A stretch of 64,000 nucleotides of DNA from Perilla frutescens (GCA_026008535.1 BRKX01000004.1:27346501-27410500), one strand, 5' to 3'. Numbered from the stretch's first letter, positions 11,755-25,055 are shown. The notes: a model not told the origin generated them from the sequence alone. A program made the numbers and translations.

Positions 11755-13791
11755 TGTAACACCCTAAATTTCTTAAAGTGTTAAACTGATTTTTAATGAT
11801 TTTAATTGATGCAGAAATGTGAGTCATTTTTTTTAAAACTTAAATGATAATCTAACTTAATTAGTTAAAACATTTGAGCTAAATTTAAATACATGAATTT
11901 AATAAAAATAAAATACTACTTGATCAATTAAAATAGCAATGCTACTGAAATATTTTATTTGAAAAGTTTATCATAATTTCTAAAAATAAAATAAAGTAAA
12001 ATAAAAGACGATAACATGAGTAGATGTCTAAGAAACAACATGATCCATAAAACAATGAATTTAAAATAATTGTCTTAAATAAAATTTGACTAATGTAAGC
12101 GGAAGAAATAGAAATTTGACTTGACTTGTCATTCGATCCTCCACACGCCACAAAATCAGTTACCTGAAAATGTTAATGAGGGGTGAGCATATATAAAATA
12201 TACTCAGTGTGAGAAATTATGCAAATATTTGCCCAGGTTAATAAAACAGTAGCACACATATATCTGATACTGAAACTTGATAGTACCTTAGTACCGAAAA
12301 ATGATAGTACATTAGTACTAATTGATTCGCATAGCGACATTGACATTTGTGCACAAATAATGAGAGCCAAATGAATGAACATATAGTCCAAAGCTCATTG
12401 ATAGTAACATGATATACGACAAACACGTGATATTAAAATGGGCAAAAATATAAATCAACGGCATAAAATAAATAAATCCCACACCTTAATTGAACCGATG
12501 AACTTTGAGTTAAGCACTAACAATAATTTATTGTCTTAGTCGCGCCACACCTAGAATACCAAAATAAATAAAATCCTATAAATGCATGTTCGGTTTTAAA
12601 TGCAAACTAACTTGAAATAAATTCAAAATGAAATAATGAAATGTTACAAATTTGTAAATTTTTTTTTTTTTAACAAGACCATGTAAATCTCAAAACTTGA
12701 TTAATAAATAAATGAATTAAAACTGTGAAGGAAAACTTCAATTTGTCCATCTGCGATTTAATGAAATTAGTTAAACCAACAAAAAAAAAAAGATTACCGA
12801 AATAATTTAATAATCTAATTAACTGCATTTTGTTTTTTTTTCTAGTTAATAACCTACATACTAACATAGATTGATACAACATTGAACTATCCTCCGAATA
12901 AAAAACCCACCTATGATCTAATTAATTTAATATTAATAATATTAAAATGGCATTACTAAATTCATTTAATAATACATGATAAATTAAGCTGCTTCTGCAA
13001 GATTTAATTATAAACAAGATCTGACATGGTACCATTTTTAAAATTTTCGCATTCTTAGAAAAAAAATAAGTAATAAGATATTTCGGACAATTAGGATGAT
13101 TATTTAAAATCCCATATTAAACTAAGGCCTATAATTTTTTGTTTTTAAAAGCTAATTATGAAATTAAAAATGAACTGCGACTCTAATCTACTTTCATTTT
13201 TTTTTCCAGCTTCGATCATATATATATACTTGAAATCCCATCATGCTCAAGTAGAAATGATATTATTACAGGCTACAGAGCACTAAATTCTCTTAATATA
13301 TTGGCAAGCTTAATTAAAAATTATTACTCATGCTTAGCCACTTAATCGACTCCCTAAATGAAATTTTATCACTCTTATCTAAATTCAAAGATTTCTCATC
13401 CTACAAAAACTCTAATAAATCATAATAGATTGATTATCCCAAAAATATTATGATATTATCATATTATGATCAATAAAACAAAATACGTGTATGCACATTT
13501 CGTGTTAAATAATAAAAACAAATAATACATAAATTTGATAAAAAATTTGGATGGATACAAATTTTTTTTTTTAAAAGAAATGATACAATATAATCGTTTG
13601 TGTTTCTCAAATCCTTCACCACCAAAGAAAAAAATTCTTATGATTAAAACTGAAAAGTTTACCTTGAAATTGTTGGAAATGGGAAGAAAAATGATTTCCC
13701 AAATTTCTTAGAAATGCGGCGCTCAAAATATCTAAAATAAGAACTAAGTTAAAATCTCTCTCCTTGTATTTATAATAGGAGTTTAGGGTTT

Positions 13792-13838
<47 letters not shown>

Positions 13839-14341
13839 TTTTTTTAAATCATATTTTTAGATAAATTTAAAACTTCTATTAATTTAAAACATTCTAACCT
13901 TTAATCAATAGTACTAAGAGAAGATCACGATTTTGAAATCAAACTAGATCTTTCGAAGATAAATAAATAAATATATTAAAGAAAATGATTAAATAATTTT
14001 TCTAAAATAAATTACATCTTACATACGGGATATACATATATGGGAACTAAAATAATAATAAAAATTACTCATTTATAATGATGCATGAATTTATATATGC
14101 ACTTGCATGTAAAAATACACCACTCTAGTCTAAATTCATGCAACATGATTTCTTATTTGTTTTTTTTAATAAGAAAATCTTAATTTACTAAATAAAATTG
14201 AATATATATCTGGCGGCGCGACTTAAACTTTACCATGACTCGAACATTGAGAATAATTTAAGATCAACAAAATCTTAATAATTCACACAATCCAAGATAA
14301 ATACTTAAATGAAACATTGATTGGAAAAACGGGTTGTTACA
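11755..14341 (-). repeat. 3' LTR of the Tekay-like element
   Basis: 2,587 bp, TGTAACACCC to GGGTTGTTACA on the + strand. Near-identical to 19142-21737. Contains a long TA microsatellite at about 13797-13833, TATAAATA (minus strand) at 13767-13774 and the inverted motif at 12180-12213. Small frames such as 11942-12151 occur identically in both LTRs and are not genes. Confidence 0.93.
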
Positions 14342-14353
14342 ACCCTACCCACT
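14342..14353 (-). other. Polypurine tract of the Tekay-like element
   Basis: The minus strand reads AGTGGGTAGGGT directly against the 3' LTR, the plus-strand priming site for reverse transcription. Confidence 0.75.
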
Positions 14354-17300
14354 AAAAAGAAATTTCATCCTCGAAATTTAACGTACTTGGGTCTAAGTTA
14401 GGATAACGAGCTAGAATCTCTTCCTCACGCTCCCAAGTAGCTTCGTCTGGTCCATGCCTAGTCCACTGGATCTTGACTAATGGTATCTCCCGACTTCTTA
14501 ATACGTGAACCTTACGATCTAACACGGCACTAGGTTCCTCTTCATAGGTAAGATCTTTACTGATTTGTAAGTTCTTGTGATGTACAACATGACTGGGATC
14601 ATGTAGATACTTCCGAAGCATAGACACGTGAAACACATTATGCACTGCAGACAATTCCGGAGATAATGTTAAACGATAAGCTACATCTCCTATGCGTTCC
14701 AGAATTTCGAATGGCCCAATAAATCGTGGTGTTAGCTTTCCTTTCTTCCCAAATCTCAAAACTCCCTTCATTGGAGCCACTTTAAGAAAAACTTTATCAT
14801 TTACCTCAAAATGCAGATCTTTTCTTCTCCGGTCAGCATACGATTTCTGTCTGTCTTGAGTTGTCTTAATCCTTTCTCTTATCTTTGTAATGACTTCCAC
14901 CGTCTTCTCAACCATTTCAGGACCTAAAATCTTCCTTTCACCAACCTCGTCCCAATATAAAGGTGACCTACACTTTATTCAATAAAGCGCTTCATATGGT
15001 GCCATCCCAATAGTTGACTGAAAACTATTGTTGTAAGCAAACTCAACTAGAGGCAAATGTGTCTCCCAATTTCCTCCAATATCCAAGACACATGTTCTCA
15101 ACATATCCTCGAGAATTTGGATAGTTCTTTCTGACTGTCCGTCAATTTGAGGGTGATAAGCAGTCGAAAACTTCAACTTTGTTCCCATAGCTGCGTGTAA
15201 ACTCTTCCAAAAATTAGAGGTAAACCTCGGATCTCTGTCGGATACAATTGAAACTGGCACCCCATGTAGTCTAACAATCTCACTAACATACAGTCGTGCA
15301 AATTAATCCATTGTATATGTCATCTTGACTGGTAGAAAATGAGCAGACTTCGTAAGCTGGTCAACAATTACCCAAACTGCATCGAGTCCACGCATCATTT
15401 TAGGGAGTCTTACAACAAAATCCATCGTGATGTGTTCCCACTTCCACTCTGGTATATCTAATGAGTTCAACAATCCAGAGGGTCTTTGGTGTTCAGCCTT
15501 CACTTGTTGGCATGTCAAACATCTACTCACATACTCAGCAACTGATCTTTTCATTCCTCTCCACCAGAATGTCTTTCGAAGATCTTGATACATTTTGGTG
15601 CTTCCTGGATGTGCCGCATATTCCGTGCAATGTGCTTCATCTAAGATTTCCTTTATTAACTCCTTGTCCTTAGGCACACAAATTCTTCCACCAATCATGA
15701 GAGCACCATTCCTATCTAATCCAAAGCCATTCAAACTTCCCCCGACTCCTTGAGTTCTTATTTTTTGTAAAAATTCATTGCTCTCTTGGGCCTTTTTTAT
15801 TCGATCTCGTAAAGTGGGCTTAATCACTAGTGCTGCTAAAACGGCCTTTGTTGTACCTGGTGTCACCATTTCTAGACTCAATCTTTCAAAATCCTTAATT
15901 AATGAATCTTGTTGAGTCAGCTTTAATGTTGACTGTCTCTCACTCTTTCTACTGAGAGCATCGGCTACCACATTCGCCTTTCCCGGGTGATACTGAATTG
16001 AGCAATCATAATCCTTTACGAGCTCTAACCACCTTCTTTGTCTCATATTGAGCTCTTTTTGTGTGAAGAAGTACTTTAAACTCTTATGGTCCGTAAAAAT
16101 CTCACACTTAGCTCCATAGAGGTAATGCCTCCAAATCTTATGAGCATGTACCACCGCTGCCAACTCTAAATCATAAGTAGGATAGTTGTGCTCGTGTGTC
16201 TTTAGCTATCTGGATGCATAAGCAATAACCTTTCCTTTTTGCATCAACACACACCCCAATCCTTGCTTTGACGCATCAGTGTAGATAATGAACTCATTGG
16301 AATCGTCAGGAATAGTTAACACCAGAGCTGTTGTCAATCTTCGTTTGAGCTCTTGAAAACTTTGCTCACAATTCTCGGTCCATTTAAACTCTATCCCTTT
16401 CCTTGTCAACTGTGTTATCAGACCAGCTATCTTAGAAAAATCCTTGATAAATCTTCGATAATATCCGGCAAGTCCTAAGAAACTTCTCACTTCACCAGCA
16501 TTTATGGGGGCTTTCCAATTACTCACGGCTTCGACCTTAGCCAGATCCACTTCAATCCCTTGAGCCGTTACTACATGACCGAGAAAAGCTACTCGGTCTA
16601 ACCAGAATTCACATTTCTTGAACTTCACATATAACTTTTCATTTCTCAAAGTTTCTAAGACAGTTCGTAGATGTCCCTCATGCTCCTTCTCATCCTTTGA
16701 GTAAACCAGGATATCGTCTATAAAGACAATGAAAAACTTATCCAAAAATGGGTGGAAGACCCGGTTCATCAGATCCATGAATACTGCTAGAGCATTAGTC
16801 AATCCGAATGGCATGACTACAAACTCATAATGACCGTATCTGGTTCTGAACGCCGTCTTTGGTATGTCACTTTCTCTCACCTTTAATTGGTGATAACCCG
16901 ATCTCAGATCTATCTTTGAGAAGACCCCCGCTCCTTTCAACTGATCAAAAAGATCCTCAATTCTGGGTAACAGATACTTGTTTTTGATTGTGAGTCTATT
17001 CAATTCACGATAATCAATACACATACGCATCGATCCATCCTTCTTCTTGACAAATAAAACAGGTGCTCCCCAAGGTGATACACTTGGATGAATATATCCT
17101 TGATCTAAGAGCTCTTGTATTTGTGCCTTCATCTCTTGCAATTCCTTAGGGGCCATTCTATATGGAGCTTTAGAAACTGGGGCGGAACCCGGTACCAGGT
17201 CAATAGTGAATTCCACTTGCCTATTTGGTGGTAATCCAGGCAATTCTTCTGGAAATACATCTGTAAATTCTTTGACAATTTGTACTCCTTCAATTGGCGA

Positions 17301-17825
17301 TCCCTGATCTTCCACGCCGACTATATTAACTAAATAGCCTTGACAGCTACCCTTTTTCAGCAATCTCATTGCCTTCATAGAAGATATCACCACTGGTGAT
17401 CTTCCAATTCTTACACCATAAAATGAGAACTCTTTCTCTCCTGGATTTTGAATAACGACCTCTCTTTCATAACACTTGATCGTTGCATGATTTTGACTTA
17501 ACGAGTCCATTCCTAATATCACATCAATGTCATGCATATCTATCTCATATAGGTCAGCCTCAAGTTCTCTACCTCCAAAATCCATCTTAACCTTTCGAGC
17601 AATCCTATCAGTCACTATGTTCTCACCTGAAGGGATACTTATGTTTAGGGCTAAGTTTTCTACATCACATTCAATTCCTTTTATACGGCATAGCTTAGAA
17701 GATATGAATGAATGCAATGCTCCAGAATCAAATAGTACAACAGCAGGCGTTCAAAAAATAGGTAACATACCAGTCATTGTGTCATTGTCCTTCGCCGCTG
17801 CATTTTGATGAGCTAAAGCAAAGAA
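14352..17825 (-). pseudogene. Tekay-like pol (protease, RT, RNase H, integrase, chromodomain), broken
   Basis: Read on the minus strand, domains in order are: retropepsin with DSGA at about 17735; RT with KKKDGSMRMCIDYRELN and FIDDILVYS; RNase H with YTDAS; the integrase HHCC zinc motif (CLTCQQVK); and catalytic MDF, SDRD and QSERT. The C-terminal chromodomain reads VKIQWTRHGPDEATWEREEE, which targets integration to chromatin in chromoviruses. The frame is continuous with gag. Stops lie at 17826-17828 (end of the gag segment), 17751-17753, 16206-16208, 15303-15305 and 14979-14981. No frameshift was found. All catalytic residues I looked for are present, so decay is by point nonsense mutations. 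Confidence 0.92.
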
Positions 17826-18857
17826 TCAAGCATTGCCCCTTTTCTCAGGTTCCTTTCCTCTTCTCTCAGGTTCTCCATGTCCCCTTCCAGCTGACACATT
17901 GTCTCTCTTCTTGGGACAAAAGTTTGCATAATGACCTGGCTCATGGCAATAATAGCACTCCCCCATTCCCTGACGACAGAGTCCACCATGGTTTTTCCCA
18001 CAGTTTGAGCATTGGGGTTTGATTACAGATGGTCCAGTATTAGCTCTTGCCTCAAACCTTCCTTTCTCAGGAGAAAAGTTTCCCTGATTCCTTTCTTGAT
18101 TATCCCACCTTCTCTTTCCAGAGTTATCAACTTGCTTTTGAGCTGGCTTATCTATGTCAAGGCTCATGGCAACATCTCTAGCCCGTTTCACTAGGTCACT
18201 GAAATCTTCAATCACTTGAGCGGCCAAGATCCCCTTGATCTCCGCTCTCAGACCCCTTTTGAATTTTGCAATCCGTTTCCCTTCACTGTCTACTAAATGA
18301 GGAGCATACCTTGACAACTGATTAAACTTTCTCTCGTACTCTTCAATTGTCATGTTACCTTGCTTAAGATCAAAGAATTCAGTCTCTTTCTTTTCTTTGA
18401 AGGCAGTGGTGAAATACTTATCCAATACCACTTCTTGAAATATCTCCCATGACAACTGATCTTTTTCTTCCTCACTTAAGGTACTCACAAAGTGTTTCCA
18501 CCAACGTCCAGCATCGGCAGTAAGCTGGAACACTGCACATGCCACCTTTTGTTCATCAGTGCAGTCAATGTGTGTGAAAATCCGGTCTAACTCTTCCAGC
18601 CAATCCTCAGCAGCTTGTGGTCCATCTCGACCATTGAATCGGGGAGGTGTTTAACGCTGAAATTGTTCAACAACTTGACTCGTAGGACGCACATGTTGGT
18701 CTGATGCATCAGGTTGATCATTAGATTGTTGCACAAACCCTTTGATAGCACCAAGAAATTGGTACATCAAGTTCTCTCCATCATTAAGACCATTATTCTC
18801 GGGGTTGTTGTTGTTACCATTAGCGTTGTTGGCACGTGCTCTTGTGTTTCTCACCAT
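17826..18857 (-). pseudogene. Tekay-like gag, broken
   Basis: Start chosen at ATG 18857 (MVRNTRARAN), the usual gag opening for this lineage. The longer frame upstream is leader. A retrotransposon gag domain (FDLKQGNMTIEEYERKFNQL) is followed by a basic stretch and zinc knuckle CYYCHEPGHYANFC (CX2CX4HX4C) near residues 320-335, which packages RNA. A TAA at 18651-18653 cuts the frame after about 68 codons, and TGA at 17826 separates it from protease. Both stops are in the same frame as pol. Confidence 0.9.
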
Positions 18858-19126
18858 CGTCCTACAGAAATGATAGAGAATGTTCAGAAGGCTTTCTAAG
18901 TTATTTCTAAATTCGAGGACTAAGTTCAACAAATAAAACATTTTATCATCTCATGAGTTTAAATAACTGAAACGTAACAATCTCACAATAACAACCAATA
19001 TATCATATACTCACTCAACTGAAAATGAAACTTTATACCTTGGTACTGGAGCGCGTGGTGATCGAATGACTCATGAATGAATTTAAATGCATGAATGATT
19101 TACGGAGTCTACAGGAAAGTAGACCC

Positions 19127-19138
19127 GCTCTGATACCA
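19127..19138 (-). other. Primer binding site of the Tekay-like element (tRNA-iMet)
   Basis: Minus strand TGGTATCAGAGC, three bases from the 5' LTR; a perfect 12-base match to the initiator Met tRNA 3' end. Confidence 0.9.
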
Positions 19139-19141
19139 CAC

Positions 19142-20605
19142 TGTAACACCCTAAATTTCTTTAAGTGTTAAACTGATTTTTAATGATTTTAATTGATGCG
19201 GAAATGTGAGTCATTTTTGTTTTAAAACTAAAATGATAATCTAACTTAATTAGTTAAAACATTTGAGCTAAATTTAAATACATGAATTTAATAAAAATAA
19301 AATACTACTTGATCAATTAAAATAGCAATGCTACTGAAATATTTTATTTGAAAAGTTTATCATAATTTCTAAAAATAAAATAAAGTAAAATAAAAGACGA
19401 TAACATGAGTAGATGTCTAAGAAACAACATGATCCATAAAACAATGAATTTAAAATAATTGTCTTAAATAAAATTTGACTAATGTAAGCGGAAGAAATAG
19501 AAATTTGACTTGACTTGTCATTCGATCCTCCACACGCCACAAAATCAGTTACCTGAAAATGTTAATGAGGGGTGAGCATATATAAAATATACTCAGTGTG
19601 AGAAATTATGCAAATATTTGCCCAGGTTAATAAAACAGTAGCACACATATATCTGATACTGAAACTTGATAGTACCTTAGTACCGAAAAATGATAGTACA
19701 TTAGTACTAATTGATTCGCATAGCGACATTGACATTTGTGCACAAATAATGAGAGCCAAATGAATGAACATATAGTCCAAAGCTCATTGATAGTAACATG
19801 ATATACGGCAAACACGTGACATTAAAATGGGTAAAAATATAAATCAACGGCATAAAATAAATAAATCCCACACCTTAATTGAACCGATGAACTTTGAGTT
19901 AAGCACTAACAATAATTTATTGTCTTAGTCGCGCCACACCTAGAATACCAAAGTAAATAAAATCCTATAAATGCATGTTCCGTTTTAAATGCAAACTAAC
20001 TTGAAATAAATTCAAAATGAAATAATGAAATGTTACAAATTTCTAAATTATTATTTTTTTTAACAAGACCATGTAAATCTCAAAACTTGATTAATAAATA
20101 AATGAATTAAAACTGTGAAGGAAAACTTCAATTTGTCCATCTGCGATTTAATGAAATTAGTTAAACCAACAAAAAACAAGATTACCGAAATAATTTAATA
20201 CTCTAATTAACTACATTTTGTTTTTTTTTTTCTAGTTAATAACCTACGTACTAACATAGATTGATACAACATTGAACTATCCTCCGAATAAAAAACCCAC
20301 CTATGATCTAATTAATTTAATATTAATAATATTAAAATGGCATTACTAAATTCATTTAATAATACATGATAAATTAAGCTGCTTCTGCAAGATTTAATTA
20401 TAAACAAGATCTGACATGGCACCATTTTTAAAATTTTCGCATTCTTAGAAAAAAAAAATAAGTAATAAGATATTTCGGACAATTAGGATGATTATTTAAA
20501 ATCCCAGATTAAACTAAGGCCTATAATTTTTTTTTAAAAAAGCTAATTATGAAATTAAAAATGAACTGCGACTCTAATCTACTTTCATTTTTTGTTCCAG
20601 CTTCG

Positions 20606-20644
<39 letters not shown>

Positions 20645-21737
20645 TTGAACTCCCATCATGCTCAAATAGAAATGATATTATTACAGGCTACAGAGCACTA
20701 AATTCTCTTAATATATTGGCAAGCTGAATTAAAAATTATTACTCATGCTTAGCCACTTAATCGACTCCCTAAATGAAATTTTATCACTCTTATCTAAATT
20801 CAAAGATTTCTCATCCTACAAAAACTCTAATAAATCATAATAGATTGATTATCCCAAAAACATTATGATATTATCATATTATGATCAATAAAACAAAATA
20901 CGTGTACGCACATTTCGTGTTAAATAATAAAAACAAATAATACATAAATTTGATAAAAAATTTGGATGGATACAATTTTTTTTTTAAAAAGAAATGATAC
21001 AATATAATCGTTTGTTTTTCTCAAATCCTTCACCACCAAAGAAAAAAATTCTTATGATTAAAACTGAAAAGTTTACCTTGAAATTGTTGGAAATGGGAAG
21101 AAAAATGATTTCCCAAACTTCTTAGAAATGCGGCGCTCAAAATATCTAAAATAAGAACTAAGTTAAAATCTCTCTCCTTGTATTTATAATAGGAGTTTAG
21201 GGTTTGGGATATGTATATATATATATATATATTATTTTTTTTAAATCATATTTTTAGATAAATTTAAAACTTCTATTAATTTAAAACATCCTAAACTTTA
21301 ATCAATAGTACTAAGAGAAGATCACGATTTTGAAATCAAACTAGATCTTTCGAAGATAAATAAATAAATATATTAAAGAAAATGATTAAATAATTTTTCT
21401 AAAATAAATTACATCTTACATACGGGATATATATATATGGGAACTAAAATAATAATAAAAATTACTCATTTATAATGATGCATGAATTTATATATGCACT
21501 TGCATGTAAAAATACACCACTCTAGTCTAAATTCATGCAACATGATTTCTTATTTTTTTTTTTAATAAGAAAATCTTAATTTACTAAATAAAATTGAATA
21601 TATATCTGGCGGCGCGACTTAAACTTTACCATGACTCGAACATTGAGAATAATTTAAGATCAACAAAATCCTAATAATTCACACAATCCAAGATAAATAC
21701 TTAAATGAAACATTGATTGGAAAAACGGGTTGTTACA
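19142..21737 (-). repeat. 5' LTR of the Tekay-like element
   Basis: 2,596 bp, partner of 11755-14341. The two TA microsatellites differ in length between the copies (20610-20642 expanded, 21212-21232 shortened). TATAAATA lies at 21181-21188 on the minus strand and the inverted motif at about 19568-19600. Confidence 0.93.
21181..21188 (-). promoter_or_regulatory. TATA box of the Tekay-like 5' LTR
   Basis: TATAAATA on the minus strand followed by CT-poor leader. This is the promoter that would drive gag-pol. Activity is inferred. Confidence 0.5.
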
Positions 21738-22136
21738 CAAAGGGCTCTTCAAGCTGAAGCCCAAGCTGCTGCACCGGAGACTCTACAAGAGCCCAGCTAT
21801 GATGAATCAGTCAGTATGGAGAAGGCTGAGCAATCCTACACAGTTCCATGTGAGGAACTGATAGGAACTGAAGATGGAGAAGAGGTTGACTCGAGAGCAG
21901 CTCAGCTCGAAGATCAACCAAGTAGCTTATCAGTCCAGCTCCCTGCCTACTATGCAGACTTGATCCACAGCCTGTAGCAACAAGTAAAAATGAACACAGA
22001 GCAAATTCAGAAGCTGCAAGCTCACCCCAGACTCCAGTCAGCAGGAACTGAGTCTTCAAGCAGTGACGAGGATGATGAAGGAGACTCCATTGAACCGCTT
22101 GCTAAGAGGAGGAAAACTGAGCACAAGAAGGACTAG
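21738..22136 (+). pseudogene. Cassette 1, segment d: acidic stretch and basic C-terminus
   Basis: Resumes in frame across the CAAAG duplication (..VQ then RALQAEAQ). It is Gln/Glu-rich, with a possible short coiled coil around EQIQKLQ, an acidic run (SSSDEDDEGD) and a terminal KRRKTEHKK like a nuclear localisation signal, ending at TAG 22134-22136. One internal stop lies at 21975-21977. Cassettes 2 and 3 also end in basic clusters. Confidence 0.55.
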
Positions 22137-22502
22137 TGGCTGATCAAGTTCAACTGATTAGAAAGCCCTAAGTTTACTTCTTGTAACTCAGTTTGTCAAC
22201 ATTCTTTTTGATCTATAAAAGATTATCTTTTTACTTTCAAACAAATGTCGACTCAGCATTTATTTTGAATATTTTGACCGTTGCAAAACAATGACACGTT
22301 TCAAAGTCATTAAATGCCAATGACCAAAATAAAAGAGGCCAGGGCCAGTACCATTCCAACCATCAGATTTATGAGCCTGCCCAATCACTCATAAAAACCT
22401 CTCTCTTATAAGCCTCTCAGAAATACCCCTCCTACGCTCTCAAAAGCTATCTCTCTCTCTCAAAGGTCTTGAAATTCCCCAAAATTTCAGCCAACCCCAA
22501 AG
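22137..22502 (+). promoter_or_regulatory. Spacer and leader between cassettes 1 and 2
   Basis: No coding sequence. Contains TATA-like CATAAAAAC and TTATAAG at 22389-22412, then a CT-rich leader up to ATG 22503. The layout copies the spacers before cassettes 1 and 3. Independent promoter function is inferred. Confidence 0.4.
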
Positions 22503-24395
22503 ATGGCCGAATTACCCAGATCTTTAAATTCCTTCAAAGAGCAACTACTGAGAGACAAATTCCTAGAAAGGAAGAAATTTCAGTTGATTCTAAATGAATC
22601 AAACAACCCAACCTTTCTGTCAAATCTTCACAAGACAGAAATTCTTCACTACCTGGAAACACCACCAAAGTTCTTAAGACAAAATTTGGTAAGTGAGTTT
22701 TTGCTTCAAGCAAAATTGTCTGCAGATGGAAATACAGTGTCATCAGTGATTCAAGGACGACTACTCCAAATCACTGAAAGAACAATTGCAGAAGTCTTCC
22801 AATTTCCACGGAAAGGATCATCCGTTCAAGAATTGAAGGAACCTGCAGAATCATACTGGAGAGAATGGAAAGCTCCCACCTGCAACAAGCAATTCAGTTT
22901 TACAATAGCTAAAACTGATCTGAAGCCCGAGTATGGCGTTCTACTCGACATAACGAACAAGATGATGTTCGGGGCAATAGGAAGCCTAAGTCAACTCACC
23001 CAAGAGAGATACAAGGTTATGATTCACCTTGTTGAAGGACGACAAACAAACTGGGCAGAGTTTGTCTTCCAACAATTCAAACATCAAGTCGTCAAGGCCT
23101 TTGACTCGAAGAAATCTGGAAAATTTGAGTCCAAGGTAGGACTTGTTCTAAGGATGAACAAAATGATTGAAGAGCTGCTGAATTTTCCAAGTGACGAAGC
23201 ACTACCAGTCCTCATCTCTGACTGGATTCCCAAGAAGGGAAATGCCCATCTTCAGTCACTCAGAAAGAAATGAAGAGCCAAGGCAAAGACGAGCAACATC
23301 ACTTCGAGCAATTTAACTGCCAACGCCGTTCATTCACTGAAATTAAAGAACGGATCTCCAGTTGATTTCTAGGTTTGCTCTGATCCAGATGAGCTTATTC
23401 CATTCATCGGAATCCCTCATTCAAATTATGGAGTTGACTACTTCAGAAGCACATGCCCTCTCCTCCAGCTGACTGAAGAAAATATTCGCACCTTCTATAA
23501 TGGTGAATATGCAGTCAAAAGTGCACAAAAGGAAGTGACTAATCTTCTTCTCACGCACTTAGCTTTTATTGCACAACATGACCAAGAGTTGTTCAAACAA
23601 CTCCACTGGTATTTCTATTGGTACAACTGGAGACATTCTATATCCATCCACTCTCATTTTCTACTAACTGCCTTTCATGGCATGAGCTACTGGCAACGTG
23701 AAGAAACTTGGAGCATTAAATGGATAGGATCGTCAAATCCATTCCCTCTAACCATTGTGCAAGTTCAGCATATCATGAATCACAGGCTCGCCAACAAAAT
23801 TCCAGCAGCTGCCTTGTTAGCTGAATTCAAAACCAGCATCATGCCTCAAGGAGCTATGGTCGCAAATCAATCAGTCGACTACCCAACTGGCTCCCTCTGC
23901 CGAAAACTAAACTTTGATGATTTATCAAGTTAGTCAGCTGAGCCATCACGACGAGCTCCAACTGCCACAGAGAAGATAGAACCACATCTATCACATACTG
24001 AAGTCGTGGCTTATCAGAAGGATCAAAGGCATGATGATGAAAGAGATAGTGATGATGAGGATACTGCCACATCATCAAGTCTCCTATCCAAGAGCTATGT
24101 CACTCCCCTACTCAAATCCAGCTCAAAAGGCGTGCAACTGATTATGAACATTGATCAGTTCAGACAGTCACCGAAGAGAATTTCACAATCCCTTAATCAA
24201 AGGCTGAAAAACTCATCAGTTGCCATTCAGCAACTTCACCAAGCCGGAAGGACAGCAGGGCCCGAACTGCCAAAGAACAAAACTGGATCTGCATCGACGA
24301 GAAAGCGATCAAATTGCTCGAAAGGAAGCAGTGCAGCTAGTCCAGTTCGGCCCTTCAAGAAGAAGAAACTGACTCAAAGAAGGCCAAGCAACTGA
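22503..24395 (+). pseudogene. Cassette 2: 'putative plant transposon protein'-like frame, three stops
   Basis: One 631-codon frame starting at ATG 22503 (MAELPRSLNSFKEQ), the first ATG after the leader. The N-terminal domain spans about residues 40-110, with SEFLL at 64-68 and FQFP at 99-102, matching spacing in cassettes 1 and 3. WYREW-like and NWAEFVFQQF segments follow. DYFRSTCP..TEENIR leads to the C-terminal module (YWYNWRH, HFLLTAFHGMSYW, REETWSIKW). The tail is acidic (DDERDSDDED) then basic (RPFKKKKL). In-frame stops: 23271-23273, 23370-23372 and 23931-23933; no frameshift. Not interrupted by other elements. Function unknown. It occupies the env position of element H. Confidence 0.65.
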
Positions 24396-25055
24396 CCAAA
24401 CAAACTGATCAATTCAGTTCAGTTAGAGCCTCAAAGTCAGCTCATCAACGGCCACTGGAAAAGTGATGAAACTGATCATCCAATCGCTGAATCATCAAGC
24501 CAATTAGTTGGACTGTATCCCAACTGACTCAAGATAAGTTTTTCTTAATCATCAAGCTTATCTTAACTTAATTGTTTTCATTGTGATTATAAAATTCCTT
24601 ATATTACATCTAACGGTTACAATTTGAAAATGGGGTCCTCTTTCACAAGTTGCCATTAATATATCTGCGTTGATATTAAATCGACTCCACAAAGGTGAAA
24701 AGGAGGGAATAATTATCTATGAGATATAAATAGAAAAATCCGCAGAAAATATTTTGCTATTTATGGCAACCACCCCATTTTTAAATTTTCTCTCTCTCAG
24801 CCACATGATTATAAAGTTGCTTCACAATCAGACGGCTGTGATGCATACATCATTTATTCAGCTAACCGTCCATCAAATCAGATAGCTGATCAGCTAAGAT
24901 AGCAATCGAGTGTCCTTGATCAATACATGCAGAGCTGAATATATATATGCAAGGAGATGAAGGCTCAGATCATCTGCAAAATCTCTCTCTCCCCTTGCAT
25001 TGATATCGCCTAACCAGAGCACTTACAAATCTAACGAAACCATTTCTTTGCAGAA
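24396..25055 (+). promoter_or_regulatory. Spacer and leader between cassettes 2 and 3
   Basis: About 660 bp without a gene. A TATAAATA box lies at 24725-24732, CT-rich leader sequence at 24790 and 24980, and a TA run at 24941-24950. The leader ends at ATG 25056 just after TTTGCAG, which could be a splice acceptor. Both promoter and acceptor are suggestions from sequence only. Confidence 0.35.
24725..24732 (+). promoter_or_regulatory. TATA-like box of cassette 3
   Basis: TATAAATA about 330 bp upstream of ATG 25056, followed by AT-rich sequence and CT-rich leader. Confidence 0.35.

Larger units (their letters stand above)
11755..21737 (-). mobile_element. Full-length Tekay-like Ty3/gypsy chromovirus with TSD
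   Basis: A 9,983-bp element with LTRs at 11755-14341 and 19142-21737, TSD CAAAG at 11750-11754 and 21738-21742, an iMet primer site at 19127-19138 and a purine tract at 14342-14353. Gag, protease, RT, RNase H, integrase and a C-terminal chromodomain lie in one minus-strand frame interrupted by six stop codons. The long LTRs and chromodomain sequence fit the Tekay (Del) lineage. By eye the LTRs differ by about 30-35 substitutions plus TA-repeat length, around 1.3%. That would mean an insertion of the order of half a million years at the commonly used plant rate, which is inference. It interrupts cassette 1 of element H. Confidence 0.93.

Noticed and set aside
13797..13833. Origin or regulatory meaning of the long TA run
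   Set aside because: Simple microsatellite that varies in length between the two LTRs of the same element.
17527..18194. Plus-strand frames over gag-pol of the Tekay-like element
   Set aside because: Antisense shadows of the minus-strand gag-pol frame.
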